A program made the translations under genes and the position numbers. A DNA stretch of 64,000 nucleotides. It comes from Cryptomeria japonica. Lineage: Eukaryota > Streptophyta > Pinopsida > Cupressales > Cupressaceae. Location: NCBI RefSeq assembly GCF_030272615.1, contig NC_081410.1:291742457-291806456 (forward strand), given 5' to 3'. Under the pieces are notes generated by a model. It had not been told where the DNA came from. It made no database searches and saw only the letters and a list, made by a program, of their open reading frames with translations. Shown here in pieces: positions 26,201 to 41,200 of the stretch; position 1 is the stretch's first letter, and every line of letters begins with the position of its first letter.

Positions 26201-29200
26201 CTTTCTCAATATTAACAATACTTGACGAAGTTTTGTTTGGGGACATCACACCTACAGCCAAAAATTATTGACCGTGTGTTTGGGAGAGGATCTCTGCTTC
26301 TGCTTCGTGTCCTCTGTTTGCTTTCAGCATTGTTGCAGCCTTGTTTCATGTCTTACCTAGTTAGTTTCTAGGCTATTGTCTATTAGATTTTATTACTATA
26401 TCTGTTGTTTTAAAGATGTTAAAAGTATTCAGCCCTTTCAAAAACGTATCTTTCCCCATCAATCAAAAAAAAAGGCTACTGCTTACTAGCAATAATTACA
26501 AATTTCGAACCTGTCTGATCTCTTCTAAAGTTATTGATCCACTCTTATCAATGTCAATTGCATCAAACTGATCTCGAAGGTCAGCAAGCTCTTCTGGACC
26601 AAGTGTAGATGCTAAAGCCTGTCAAATCCCATCCAAACAAGATTTAAATTCCCTATTCATATTTGTTTGCCAAAAACATGTAAGACAGGATGCCAGGAAA
26701 AATGTCCTAAAACAAACTTAAGTATGGCTACCAATACATAAGCATTGAATTATAGGGACTCACAGACCCTGAGTGCAAACTGCTTTAGGCGGCTGTATTT
26801 AACGAATTCACGCATGTGCCATAACACTGATATATCCAGAGGGATTTCTGAAGCATCTCCACCTTCTCTTGCCCATGGATGTGCTGAAAAAAAAAAAACT
26901 AGATTCCATAACTGCAAGCTAGATGCATGATATCACAAAAAATATGAAATGTCAAGAGGATGTATAAAGCAACATAAAAACTAGTTCCCATCCTACAACA
27001 TAAAGAGGCTGTATAAAGCAACATAAAAATCATTTGATTGAGAACTTTAACATGGCTGTTGTATACAAATAAGCATGGAAAAAATCATTTCAATAGGAAC
27101 TTCAAAAAGTGTGTCAACAAGCCTGCCTACAATAGCATAACCAAGATTAAGTCAAATGTGCAAAATGTACCCACTGATAGATCTTATTGGTTACAGTAAA
27201 CTTTTGTACTGCTTACACTTTCCAACACTAGTTTCCATATTCATGTATAAGTATAACCATTTGAATGGATTTAATTGCCTTACGAAAAAAAAATTTAAGT
27301 ATTGCACATACATAGGCACACACACATATTTCTTAACACAAGTTTTAGTGAGCTTTTAAAGATATGAAACATTTAGCATACACTGAAATACAAATTTGAA
27401 CAGAAACTTACCCGCCAAGTATTGCCTTCTGCAAATGGAGATCAGAAATAAATGCAGAAAGCAAAAATTCTAAATAGCTCCAATTCAAGAAATGTGAATA
27501 GAAATCAGAGAAAAATTGTTTACAGACATAATTAATGCCCAGATGACTTGCTCCAAAGATATTGAGATCAAGATTGTCTCATTAAAGCAAAGACGTTAAA
27601 AATAAACAGGCACAACCAAATTTTATTTTATTTTTCTCAAAAGTTATGTAATGATGAACAACAAGAAGACATGAAATGAAACTATAGCAGAGTTCAAACA
27701 TATTTGAAGAATAACATAACATATGACAAAAAGAAACAGAAAGAAAGTCTATCAATGTCCACATATGACAAAGTGTAGGACAAAGGGCCATGAAAAGTAC
27801 CACAAATTACACTACATGAGTGCTTAAAGGAGCTCCAATTACCAGAAAAAGTAGTTTGCACTAGAACTAGGAAATGATCAAACCAAATGAAAGGAGTGAA
27901 CAGTATGAAGTGATTAGCAATTCAGCCCAATGAATAATAAGCCAATATGTATTCCCATAACTAGAAAAAAAAAATCACGCAAACAGAAGTCGTTAAAAAG
28001 TAACTTTCAATAGCAAAACCAAGGTGTGAGAATGAACGTGAGAGAACGATTTGGTAATAAGAATTCTTTTGACATGAAAGAAATAGGAACTCCCAAGTGT
28101 AAGAGTTCTTGATCAATCCCACAGCAGCCCAAGGATCACTTGCAACCAATATAATCTTCTAGACAAGAGAGAAGCAATGGAAATGCTATGAAGCCAAAGA
28201 ATTCATGAAATGGAAGAAATGAAACTATAGGATACACAATGACGAAACCCTTGTTATAAAGACAAGGATGAAGCCCTGGGAAATACTAAGATCATGATGA
28301 ATGTCTTAATCCTATGATATGAGACACAAAAAGTAAATGACCTAAGTTTAAGTGTGAATAGGACCTAATATGAAACTAGTTAGGTAAGATACAGTGTTCA
28401 CACCAACAGCTACCTTGAATGCAACCTAAGAGTATGAAAAAATGCAAAGATGCAAGAATAAGTCTTGAATAGAAAGCCATATTAGGTACCCATGTACAGG
28501 CAAATCTTTTTTACAGGCTTCTATTAGTTTGCAGTTTTACTAAATTGAGTCACTGACCTACATGGTGGCAAAAAAAGTTGGGGAGTTTGTTGAATGTGAT
28601 CTTGAGGGAGATGGCTCTTATAGCATCACCACCAATGCTTGTGTGTGTGTAAATTTTTTGAACCCTCTTGCTCTATTTGAATTTCACCATCTCGTGGTTA
28701 ATTTCAATATGTGAATTTCTACGGCCTTCCATTTAGATGTTTTCAACACAATCATATCTGTCATCAAAATTTTGAATGCTCATATGCAAACAGTTCATAT
28801 GCAACAATGGACATTGAAAGAGGGTAAGCCTGACAAGGAAGGCTATTTCTCTTACATGTGTCAAGAGGTCCATTTTGATAATGCATAGGTGAACCCTGTC
28901 ATGGGTAGGGTGCTTTCTTTATAAGCTTTAGAGGCTCAGCAATATGAGGTTTCGTCTAAGGAGGAAGTGTGCTTGGTATAGGAGTTCCCTTCTCATAAGG
29001 ATATTTTAGATTTCTCAGAGGCCATAACTTCTTCAAAAGCTTGTTACCAAGAAAGAAAAACAATTTAAAGAAATGAAGGGGATGTAAAATGGAGGTAGGG
29101 CTCCAATTGGAAGCCAAGGCAGCAATCCATAAAAGATCTCAATGGACCATGGAAGGCCTCTTCTCTAGTTAGGGAAGGAAGAAATAAAGAAAGAAAGAAA

Positions 29201-32200
29201 TTACAGTGTCCTCAAATGACCAAAAGTAGGTCAATAGGACTTGAGAGGTTTGAGTTCCATTCATGTTTCTTAACTCTCTAATAATCCTAATCTTCTCTCT
29301 CTGGGTTAAGTCCCCAATATAACCCTCATTTATTTATACGAAAAATTGCAAATATAGCATTACTAAAGGAAAATAGTTTAATCAATTGAATAATAATTGA
29401 AATGGGTGTTCTACGATGTGTGCTTGGTGTAGGAGGAGCAGTTCCCTTCCCATAAGGATATTTTGGATTTCATGCAGACCATAACTTCTTCAGAAAGGTT
29501 GTTACCACAAGAAAAAACCTAATAAGTGAAGGGGATGTAAATTGAGGTAGGAGTATAATTGGAAGCAAGGGCAGCAATTGATAAAGGCTCTCAATGGACT
29601 ATGGAAGGCCTCTTCTATAGTTTGGGAAGGAAGCTTATTTTTTCTGGCTCCTAAAGTAGATTCTTTGGTGGGGGTTTTGATGATCAGTATATCTTTTGTT
29701 ATTCTCAAGGTTGGCTTGTTAAATAGGATTTGAGTTCATTGTCCTTTGTTCTCAGATATCTTGGCTTTTTGTAGCTGATTGATTTTCTCGTAGCTCCAGT
29801 CTTGGGTTATTCTAGAAAGAAAGAAACTACATTGTCCTCAAATGACCAAAAGTAGGTCAATGGGACTTTAGTGGTTTGAGTTTCATTCATGTTTTTTAAT
29901 TCTCTAGTAATTCTGATATTTTCTCTTTGGGTTAGGGCCCCAATAGAACCCTCATTTAATTATAAGAAAGTACAAATATAGCATTTCTAAAAGAAAATAG
30001 TTCAATAAATTGAATGATAACTGAAATGGGTATTCTAGGCACCTTTACCAACTACAAATGGAACTAAAATCACCTCAAGGAAACCTATATGACCTCTCTG
30101 CCACTTGAACTGTACCTTGGCACCCACTTACACAAATCTTGTGTAATGTCCCATTTTTGTAAAATGCCCTAGATAACAATTCTCGGCCAATAAGGGAGAG
30201 GGTTAGAGGGGAGTACCTTTATCTCCTTAAGAGGGAAACCAAAATCACAGTATATGATCAATCTGGTGTATGCATTAATTTATTATCAGTATCAAATCTG
30301 ATCGCCTTATATCAGATTCAGGCCTTCGTTGACCTGCTTTTTTTCCTCCTTGGAATGTTTGAATTGTTGCACATATATATCCTTGGACCGGGGTGGTAGG
30401 TTATGTTCCTTCACAGCGGGTCCCTCCCTTTCCAAGAGTAGCGACCCTTCACCAAGTCTTCTGCCCTAACTAATAACTTGTTGGTTATCGAATCAGATTA
30501 TCGTTGGCAACCTTTCTTGATTATCATCGTTTAAGTTATTTTTTGTAGTATAATTGTAATATCAGGGTCGCAGCCTTTAGTCTACCATTTGCTGACTATT
30601 ATTATCATGTATTTATTATTATTATTGCTGCATATGATAGATTAGGTTTTGCTATTCTCTGCTCTGTTAATCGCTGCCTGTAACTTACTAACAGTTCTGA
30701 TCTGATTTAATCGATGGTGATATCACTGGGGGCTTTTGATTCCTTTCCTTTATATCACTCAATGTGAGGGAGAGGTCACACCTCTTCATCGTGTATGCCC
30801 TTTGGCCAGAGACACACCCTTTCACCATTAGCATCCTTTGAAAGAGTGCAACTCTTCATTATTTCTGCCCTTTGAAAGGGACACAACCTTTCATAATCAG
30901 ACCTGCACTCCTTATTTAAATCAGATCTGCACTTCTTATTTAAATAAGATCTGCACTTCTGATTCCCCAAAATCCCCTCAAATGAGGTTCTCTTCTCCCT
31001 TTTATATCTCATGTTTGAGGGAGTCACAACTTTTCATTTCATATCTTTGACCATTCATTAACTTAATTAAAATTTAATTATATTTAATTATATTCTTTGT
31101 TATTATAATTTTTAAATTTATTATTATTATTTACCATTAAATTGTTTTTCAAAGTGGGGACATTACATCTTGCCACCTACATGACACTTACGCACTTGTA
31201 TTGGATATCCTTGCGACTTGAATGTATTCTACACAGCTAGGCACACCCTATGGGTGTCTATGTAAATTCAAAACTTGCTGACTTTTGTTTTAAGCACACT
31301 TTTCTTATGTTTTGTCACTTGAAAGATGTCTTATACCATCTCAGGCACATGTTTAATCATTTATGTCACTGAAGTGTTCCCACATGCTGATTTCTTCTGT
31401 CCATGTCACTCATCACAAACATAAACAGACCCAATTGCACATTTGAAAGGTTTGTGTCACTTAAAGTGTGACTTATCTCATTTAGATGTGCACTTCAGCC
31501 GCATTTGCCACTTAAATATTGTCATCAAAGGTTCAAGAACGCGTCTAAGTTGCTGCTGACACTAACGTGACACTATAGGCATGCATTATGTTCATTTTTG
31601 CTACTAAAAACTTGACTTCTCTGCCTCAAATATGCACTACAACTGGTCTTGCCACAAAACTCAAGCTGAAATGTCATAGGCACGTGTCTCGTGGTCCTTG
31701 ATCACTTAAGTCTTGTTGGTACACAAACTTGCTTCCCATAAAAAAATAAAAAATAAAAAATTGTGTTTAATAATAACTATAGACAAATGTCAAGCCATTC
31801 TTGTCAAATCAACATCAACTATGTTACCTTTCTTGTTAGAGTGGTTAAGTCCTTAGGTGTTAGTCTCTCGGTAGTTAATAGGTAATAGTTGTAAGCGGTT
31901 GCCATGTTTGTGACCTAACTGGCAACCATTGAGCACTTTAAACACAATTCTCGTGGTCAAGGAACGCAATCTGATTTTATACACGGTCCTCCCTATTCTA
32001 CCTACATTTTGTTGTATAAACACTAACCTTGAGTAAAGCAGTCAATGTTTTTCACAATCAATTGGTATGTGTTGCCATGTTCTGTTTATAGTGTAACTGG
32101 TAGTGTAATAGTTTAACAGTATGCAAAGAAGTGTTTTTTTTCCAATTGCTTAAGAGAGGTGAATGGCGTGGCAGATTTTTTAACCAATTCAGGCATGCAT

Positions 32201-35200
32201 CAAAAGCCTTTTATGACACTATATGGTGTGGGTCCCAAATGTTGATCAGATCTTAAGTAACAGCTGGCTTTTAAGTCACCTTAAACCGCTTCAATTTTGG
32301 TTTTGGTCACATGGAGACAGTCTCTGCATATTTCTTTCCTTTCTTATCCCTAGCACTGATGACTCATGCAACTGATATATGTTAGAGGTGATAGGACAAG
32401 TGTTGGATTTGTTCAGATGTTTTTGCCCCAGTGTTTAATGCAGGCGCCTGTGAATGGGTTTCTATGCCCTCTGACCATTGTCATTTTTTCAATGCTTTCC
32501 TACTTCTTTGCTATTGGATCTGGCATTGTGGCCAAGTTGGGCTTTGGTTGCTTGCTCTTGGTGAAGGTATGGGGTTCTATGGCTGAGTGTAGCACCTAGT
32601 CACACACTCATGACCCATATCTACATGGCAAGGTTTTCTATCACCCTCTGGAAGCAATTTTCCATTGTTACAATTCAGTTGCACTTGAGTTTGTAAGGTC
32701 TGTGCCGGGTGAAGACAAAAGGGATGATTTAGATCCTCCATGGTCGAAAGCCCCATCAGGGAGGTTCTTCTTCAAAAGATGACTCTTGTAGTGTTGTCAG
32801 CAAAGCACTGCAATGTTCCCTTTCAAGCACACGTTGTGTGATGTTATCGTCAGCCTATTTCTCCATGGTTTTGTAGGCTAGACCAGGACATTTAAGAAAT
32901 TTCGATGATATTTGGCCTAGGCAGTTTCAGTTGCAAGCGTTTCTAAGGTGTTTTGATGTGTTTCTGGGATACTTACTATTTATAGTTGTTAAAATAATAT
33001 TAATCTCTCTTCTATAATGGTCATCTTTTATTCTTAGTGGTCATCTTAGTTGTCGACTTATCTAGCTATTTAGTTTTTTAGTCGACTTATTTAGCTTTTT
33101 AAGTGCGTTAAATGAAACTATTGCTTTTTATTAAAGACACATAGTTAGCTTTATATTATTTAGCTTTTTAAGCTTTATTTAATATTTTGTTTTTTTAGCT
33201 TTTTGGTTTTCAGTTAAACGACTTGTTCTTAATTTAGAACGTCGTCTTGTAATCTCTATATATACGCTTGTATATCGTTGAATAGATTATCCAATTATTT
33301 GAGCAATCAATTTTTCATGCTATCAGAGCAGGATTTAAATTTTTGGAAAATTTATAATTCTAAAATAATTTCTTATTGAAATTTTTTAGTCAAATTTTTC
33401 TTAAGTTCTTTTTTGGGCGAATTGGATCAAAAGTTTTTGTAGGTCTGGCCTACTAGGGTTTGCTGGAAAGTTTTTTTTGAGGACAAATTTTCATGCTAGG
33501 GTTTCGTGGATTTTTGGACGATTCGTGTGTTTTTTTTTGCAGAGGTTTTCATGCCTGTAAATCGCGATTTTCACGTTTGTAAAAATCGTGGTGACTTTGT
33601 GCAGGCTTTTCGCGTTTTTACTGAGTAGCGATTTTCACGACGAGATTTTTCTAGGCAGAGTCAGGGTTTTTGGGATTTACGTGGGTCACGATTTCTGCAA
33701 GGATTTTTGCGATTTTTTGCATTCTTATTTCTTTTGCGTCGGCGCAACTTCTTCAATCCGCCATTTCCCTGGGACCTTCGCGACGTGACTTTCACGTTTT
33801 CCATTTTTGGGGTGGCAGCATCGCGTTTTTCTGTTTGCAATTTAGGTTTTCCAGCTACTTCGCAAATTTCACAGGTTATATCCTCTATTTTTTTTTGGCT
33901 TCGTCTGCAATTTTTTCGGGGTTTCTGTTCATCCGCCAGTGCCTAGGGTTTTGGCAACGCCTAGGGCTTTCAATGCCAATGCCCTATTATTTCTGCAGAT
34001 TTTTATTTTTCTGATTTTTTTCAGAAAAATTTGAGGTTTCAGATTTGCAGAAAATTTGGTCTTATGGGTTTGTTAGAAAATCTTCTAGGTTTTCCAAAAT
34101 TTGCACCTTGGGTTTCGTACCTTTTTTTTGCTGATTATTTTAATGCCATCTAGGGTTTGCAGGAAAATTTCTGAGCTTTTTAAACAATTCGCGCATTGGG
34201 ATTTGTGCCTCGAATTCCGCTCCAAAGGTTGACCTCATTCAAACCTCGATTTCCGTGATGGCATCTTTGACCAACATCATGTTGGAACACAGTGAGAAGT
34301 TCAACGGCCTCAACTACAACACCTGGAAATAGCACATGTTATCGATATTTGAATATTGTTGCATTGATCAAATTGTTTTGGGCAAGGAATCTCGTCCTAC
34401 AACAACAAGTGATGATCAAGACAAACATGATGTGAAGAATCAAGAGGTTGTCATTCTTATCAAACTCTTAGTCACAAATGATCAACTCCCTCAAGTGCCT
34501 TTGGGTAAAACAGCTAAAGAGATTTGGGATCTTTTGAAGGATCTTCACGAAATGTCCGACAAGAGCTGAGCTTTCTTTCTGAAGAATATGTTGTTTTCTA
34601 TCATGATGGATGAGAAGTCATCTATCCAGGCACATCTCACGAAGATCAAGGAGATCCGTGACCAGTTGGAAGCTATAGGCCGAACAATGGTGGAAGAGGA
34701 TATGGCAGTGATCGCGCTAAAAAGCCTTCCCAAATCCTACGAGCATTTCATTAATACGCTCAATATCTCATATACTAGTGTTGATCTGAAGTTTCCTGAT
34801 CTCTGCAACAAGATCCTGCAATAGGATCGATGGAAGCAGCAATTTGGAAGCAACGCTAGTTTGTCCATTGAACAGGCCTTCACAGCTGAAGTTTTGGATA
34901 AGAACAAGGGTAAAGGTCAGTCCTTCCAACAAAAGGGGCAAGATCAATATCCGCAGTCTTCGAAGAAGAAAAGTGTACAGTGTAACTACTGTCACCAGTT
35001 TGGCCATATGAAGAAAGATTGCAGAAAATTGTTGGCATCTGTGCAATCTAGGCTGGTAGGGTCTCAAGAACAAGAGTAGGCTTCTATGCTTTGTGATAAG
35101 CAAATTCCCTGTTTGGTTGGTTTTTATATTTTTTTCCTCAAAAATTGTTCGCAGGGTTTAGAATTTTTTCCTTGAAAATTATTATCTGTCGTCTGCAAAG

Positions 35201-38200
35201 CTTGTGTGGGATTTCTAGGTTTTCACGATTTTTTCATCAAAATTTGTTTGCTAGTTTTTACGATTTTTTCCTCAAAAATCATTTGTAATACACGAAGTTC
35301 ACGTGGAATTTGTGATTCGCGAAGTTCTCTAGTTTTGATCGATTTTTCTCCTCAAAAATCGTGCTTTGTTGCAGCTAGTTTTGGGTCGCACTGTCAGGGC
35401 AAACATCTACAACCGTGGTATCTTCCAATCTATTTAGGAGTTGCTGGAACAAACAGTGCTCAGTACTCTTCTGCAAAAGGGTTTGTTGATTTTTTCTCAA
35501 AATCATGATTTCAGGCTTCAGTAATTCGCGTGTGCCAAATCTCTAATTCGCGTATACATTAGCTTGGATGGCTTTTGGTACTCTTGGTCATTTACATTCC
35601 CAGATCCTGGGAGGGTCTCCGTAGCAGCAGAGTGTTCTTTGCATTTGTGATCATAACACCTGCAGTGTCTTCTGTAAGGTATTGAGTACGATGACCATTA
35701 GGGAGGGTGTTAAAATAATATTAATATATTTTCTATAATAGTCATCTTTTATTCTTAGTGGTCATCTTAGTTGTCAACTTATCTAGCTATTTAGCTTTTT
35801 AATCAACTTATTTAGCTTTTTTAGTGTGTTAAGTGAAACTATTGCTTCTTTATTAAAGACGCATTGTTAGCTTTATATTATTTAGCTTTTTAAGCTTTAT
35901 TTATCTTTCTAAGCTTTATTTAATATTTTAAGTTTTTTTTAGCTTTTTAGTTTTCACTTAAACGACTTGTTCTTAATTTAGAACATCATCTTGTAATCTT
36001 TATATCTATGCTTGTATATCGTTGAATAGATTATCCAGTTATTTGAGCAATCAATTTTTCAATAGTAAGCCAATTGGGCCAGGTTTGGATCATCAGTGAT
36101 AGTATCATGTCAATGGAAAATGTTCAATATCGACTGGAGAATTCATCGATATGATTTAATTATGCATTGATAAAGTTAGATTATGAAGTTAAATATAAAT
36201 ATTTAACTTTAACTTTATTAATGCGGTACTATAGTTAAGTGAGAAATATTTAAATAAAAAGGCTTCCTTATTTAATAACACATTGAAGACAAAAAATGTA
36301 AATGGGGAGTTATGTTATTTATCCCACATTGGTGACTTGAGTGAGTGAGCTGTTATGTGGGCATTATAAAGACTTCCAAGAGCTCATTTTCAAATATGCT
36401 TGGTTATGTGATAATTTGATATTGGAATTTCTCCATAGTTGTTGGAGTACCAGTGACAGTCATTTTCAAAGACAAAAACCCTTACGAATTTTTGGGTTGG
36501 ACGGAAATCCAATTCCACGTAGAAAGGTGGATTCATCCAGAATTCATCATTGAGCTTATTTGCAGGTCGGGAATTAATTTGAGCTTTAATCAGTTAGGGT
36601 TTGGCATGGATTTTGTGAAAGTTTTGAAGCTTTAATGAATAGTGACGTGAACAATGCTGCTACAGTGTCGGTTGCTACAATGCCACTAATGTCGCGCTGC
36701 AGTAATCGCTAGAGTGATTGCTACAGTACCCACTACAGTGCTCGCCTCCAATGTTAGCCTATTGCTGGTTATTCATTCAAATTTCTGTCCTAGGCAGCTA
36801 TTCTTGGTGAAGATTTAGCACTTAGTTTGGGCTCTTATTTGCTGTTATCATTCTCAGACGTGCCCAGATTTTTATCGAAGGTGTTGACTGTCCATTTCCA
36901 GCCCTATTCACTTCATTGTATGTCATTTCATCAAGCAGGGATTAACGGGTATGCAATAAACTAGTTGTATTCTTGAATAGTTCCTAAAAAGTGCTCTTTG
37001 GAATGAAGTTATCAGTCTGAGACAAGTTGTAACAATCATAAATAAATCAACCCTTAGTTCTGATTTTGCTTTTGAAAGTTGTTATTCTTTGGATCCCTAC
37101 TGTCTGAATTTTGTGCACTGTTGGTTCTTATTTCCTTGCAATATTATGTGATTTGGCATGAATCATCAAATCTCAAACTCACAAAAATAAATAAGAACTC
37201 AGAAAATCAGACCATGTATGCCAACTGTTTGACCAAATGTCAAGCAACACAAACTGAAAATTAAGGGCAGAACTTGAAGGAGGTTCTTACAATGTTATTA
37301 GAGCTTGGGTGCCAGCTATTTGACAAAATTCCTCATAAGGAAGATTGAAAGATTTAGGTGGAACGAGGGCAGGCCATTACAGTGGTATCAGAGCTAAAGT
37401 TCCTGCCAGCCTATGGAGTTTAGTGTGAAATTAACAAGTTTATCTCAGAAAACAAAATGAAGCCAACTGCAGATCAGATTAGTGATCTTTTCTCAAAAGA
37501 ATTCAATGATACATTCAATGGTGATCAGCTAAGGGACTTGCAAAAAGAAAAGGAAGTAGGAAATTAGCTCATTTTTAATTGGATTACAATTGGAGTCCAT
37601 AAAATTTCCTGATGGTGTTCTCTCTAAGCTGAAGGAATTAGACTCATATTTGTCCAAAGTAGACCAGTCAGATTGTAGGCTTTTAAATTGGGCTTTGCAG
37701 CCCTCAATGCTTGCTTTGGTCCAGCACAAGTTTATGGAACATCTACATAAAGATGTCAGACTTGCAGTTGCTTCATGTCTCAGTGAGATTACACGAATAA
37801 CAACTCCTAGAGCACCCTATAATGATGATGTATTGAGGAAGGTTTTGCAGATGATTGTAAAGAGCTATCATAGGTTACAAGATGTCAAAGGCCCTACCTT
37901 TGGAAAGAGGGCTAAGATTTTAGAAACTATGACAAGAGTCAGACCATTCGCCATCATGATTGATCTCAAATGTAATGATACGATTCTTCAAATGTTTCAA
38001 TGATTCTTAACTGAAGCATTGACATCATCCAAACAATGTAAGAGCTTGCATGCAAACTATTATGTCCGTAATCTTAGATGAGGATGATGATACCTACAAG
38101 CAGTTGCAATCAAACTTGTTGATCGTTTGGAGGAAGGAGCAGGCTATATCACCTATTGCTTATGAGTTCTCCAAGAATTTGGTTGAGCATAAAATTTAGA

Positions 38201-41200
38201 AGTTCAAGGAACTATTGATTGAAGAGGAGCTAACTTCATTGGGCTTACAGGCTTCAGGATCTCCAAACAAGAGCAAGCACCAAATGAGAAGAGAGCAGAT
38301 TTGTTTTACATGTCAGGAGGCCTGGACACTTGATCACAAATGTGGAGTTAATGAAAAAAAAGATCTATTGTAGCCAAGTAGTGTTGAGGTCAAAGATACA
38401 AATGTGAAGGGTGCCTTGACCCATGAGGAGCAAGCTACAACAACAACTTTGCATATGTCTAAAATTGGGCATGCTAAAAGCAAAAAAGATAATGGCATCC
38501 AATCAGCTAAGGATGATATTATGGATGAAGAATCAATTACCACAAGTGAGAGGTATACAAAACTCTTAATTGGTGACCTGCGGATTTTTATTGATAAAAC
38601 TAGTGAAGAGAAGAACTCCTTTGATGAATCCATATATGATCATAGTGGTGTTCCATTATTACTACATGAAGAGTGCATGACATCATCTGGAGATACAATT
38701 AAGTGTGATAGTGAAAATGTTCCTACAGTAGAGAATGAATCAGAAAATTCAATGTGTGACAGTCCTCTTTCTTTAGATGAATTTGAACAAAGCCTTTAAC
38801 ATTGCAAGATTTGAAGGATAGATTATTGGTCACAGAGGAGAAGATTGTGGAAGTATTAACAAGGGCAGATGATAATCACAAATACATTAAAGATCTTATT
38901 TGGAAAACTCAAACTGAGGAGAGACAAAAAGGAGTTGCGAGTGGAGTCACTAGTACTCAATTGCGCTCAATCAAAGAAGCATTTGAAAAGATGAAATAAG
39001 ATTGCGTGCAGCTGTTAATGGATAGGAATCTTGCTATCAAGTTTGCGGAAGATAAGTAAAAGGAGGCTAATTATATTTGCTACCAGCTGAGTATGACTCA
39101 TTTCTCTCTATACAAAGCAGAAAATCAAATATCTACTACAGCTATAACCATGGAACAAGAAGTTGGTACAAGGAAGAGGGAGGTCAAAACAATAGTAGAA
39201 GGGATTGATGAGTTCCTCAAGAGGGAAATGGGGCACCATGATTCCAAAGAGATCCAACATGTTGTTGAAAGGATTGAAGAGCTTCACAAGGAAATACCTT
39301 GCAGCCTTGTGACATCAGTTGAAGAAGATTTAATTAAGGCACGACCACCTCTAATCACACCGGAAGGACATGTGACAAGTCAAGGTTTGGTAATGTTTGA
39401 TGAGTCCAAAGAAAGAATAGAGGAGGAGCCTGAAACGCTAGTTTGGGACAGCAGTAGATTACCTTCCCATTCTCATGAGTTTGCAGTCTTTAAACATATA
39501 TAACTGATGAAGAGGAGTCTACAAGTGTTGGTACGCAATGTGCAAGCATTGGCCATAACATTTTCAATGAAGAGGTACTTGTAAAGGTTGAAGACATGAC
39601 ACAAATGTATGACAACAATTTTGATTTTTACAACAGTAGTAGTATTTCTTCACATCCACACGAGGTAGCAGATCTTTCACATGAGGATGATGACATTATT
39701 CAGTCTTTCTGCGTTGGCACTCAGGTTGTGGGTGATCAACATGACGTATATATTGTTAATCCAAGCCCTAGAGGGTCTGATTTTGTTCATCAAACCACGG
39801 AAGATTCCGAAGGCAGGGACAAAGAAGATGAGAGCATTCCCAATTTTCTGATCTCAGACAGCAGTGATATATCTTTTTTTTCTCAAGATATTGCAGCCTA
39901 TAGTTATGAATAAATCAATTCTACAATTGGTGGTACACAGGGTGCAAGCATGGGACATGATAAATTTGATGTTGCATCTTATCATAGGACTGATTTTTTG
40001 CGCTTTGGAATGGCTGATATAGATCAGTGCCAAAAGTTGAATGAAGGTTGGCAAGAAAGAGCAAGGCAAACTAAGTTGGTGGCTCAACGAGCCAAGATTC
40101 AACCTCAACAAATCCATGACGCTCACTATTTCATGGATGGTGGTAGGAAAAGGTTTTCTAGTTCTGAAACTTCACTTGATGTTGATCATTTCATCGATAG
40201 AGACGTTGATTTATTTGATGACACTTGTAGTGAATCAGCCACTCACGAGTTGTCTTTGATGGGTGATGAAGGCATCTATAACTTATTTTTAGAATTGTCA
40301 CTGAATACATATGATATGGCAGCTGTTTATTTACTGGTTGGTGATTTAATCATTATAGATTCTTTAGTGGTTAGTGACTGTCCTACTTGGGTTTCCATTG
40401 CACTTTCGGATTTGGCAGGGTCTACAACACCTATTGAGTTGCTTGGGAGTGTGTGGAGACATGTCTAATTGTTGGATTTTGCACATGAGATAGATATCTT
40501 TCCTATACAAGGGTGTGGTGACACCTTTGAAATCATTCTTATTGCTGATCAGAGTTACAACAACACTCGGTGGCCTAATGAGTTGATCTATGCGCATATG
40601 AGAATTGTTTATCGCATCTTTTTAATGGTCTATTTCTATGACCATAGCCACAGAGACGGATATTGACACGATTGGTGCATTGTCCTTTATGGATCATGAT
40701 GAGTTGCTTCACAACTCAAGGCATAGTGATGTTTATATCAGAGTGGCGCAACGGATCGGTGGATCAGCGTTTTTGAGATTTACTTGGGACCCTGGAATCA
40801 TTCATGGTTATAGGCTGGATAAGTCTAGTGATGGTGGAGTTGCTTGGACATTGCTTGAGGACAAGCAATATTGGGAAGGGCGGATTGTAATGTCCCATTT
40901 CTAGCACACGTTGTATGATGTTGTCGTTAGCCTATTTCTCCATGGTTTCATAGGCTAACCAGGACATTTAAGGGATCTTGATGATATTTGGCATAGGCAG
41001 TTTTAGTTGCAAGTGTTTATGAGGTGTTTTGATGTGTTTTTGGTATACTTACTATCCATAGTATGTCAGTTAGGCCAAGTTTGGATCATCAGTGATATTA
41101 TCATGTCAAGGGAAAATGTTCAATATTTACTGGAAAATTATTATCATTGATATGATTTATTTATGCATTGATAAAGTTAGATTATAAAGTGAAATATAAA

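Larger units (their letters stand above)
32809..37381 (+). repeat. Left LTR of the LARD element (interrupted)
   Basis: 32809-32986 plus 36062-37381. The small element at 32987-36061 splits it. Matches the right LTR, with landmarks TTTCTCCATGG, GTTTGGATCATCAGTGATA, TGAGTGAGTGAGCT and AAGGAAGATTGAAAGATTTA. It is uninterrupted at the site where the right LTR carries its own insertion. Confidence 0.92.
37382..40885 (+). other. Internal region of the LARD element
   Basis: Opens with the primer-binding site (37383-37394), followed by an ATG-led frame at 37457 ([16 protein letters not shown]). Then come the PDS5-like stretch, a zinc-knuckle-like motif near 38300, and acidic/coiled-coil ORFs to 40.9 kb. 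No RT YVDD/YIDD, DSG protease or HHCC/DDE integrase motif was found in any frame. Confidence 0.8.

Noticed and set aside
33588-34014. Plus-strand ORFs of 66-114 codons in element A
   Set aside because: Phe/Ser-rich frames in the T-rich leader between the primer-binding site and the gag start, with overlapping alternative frames and no motif.
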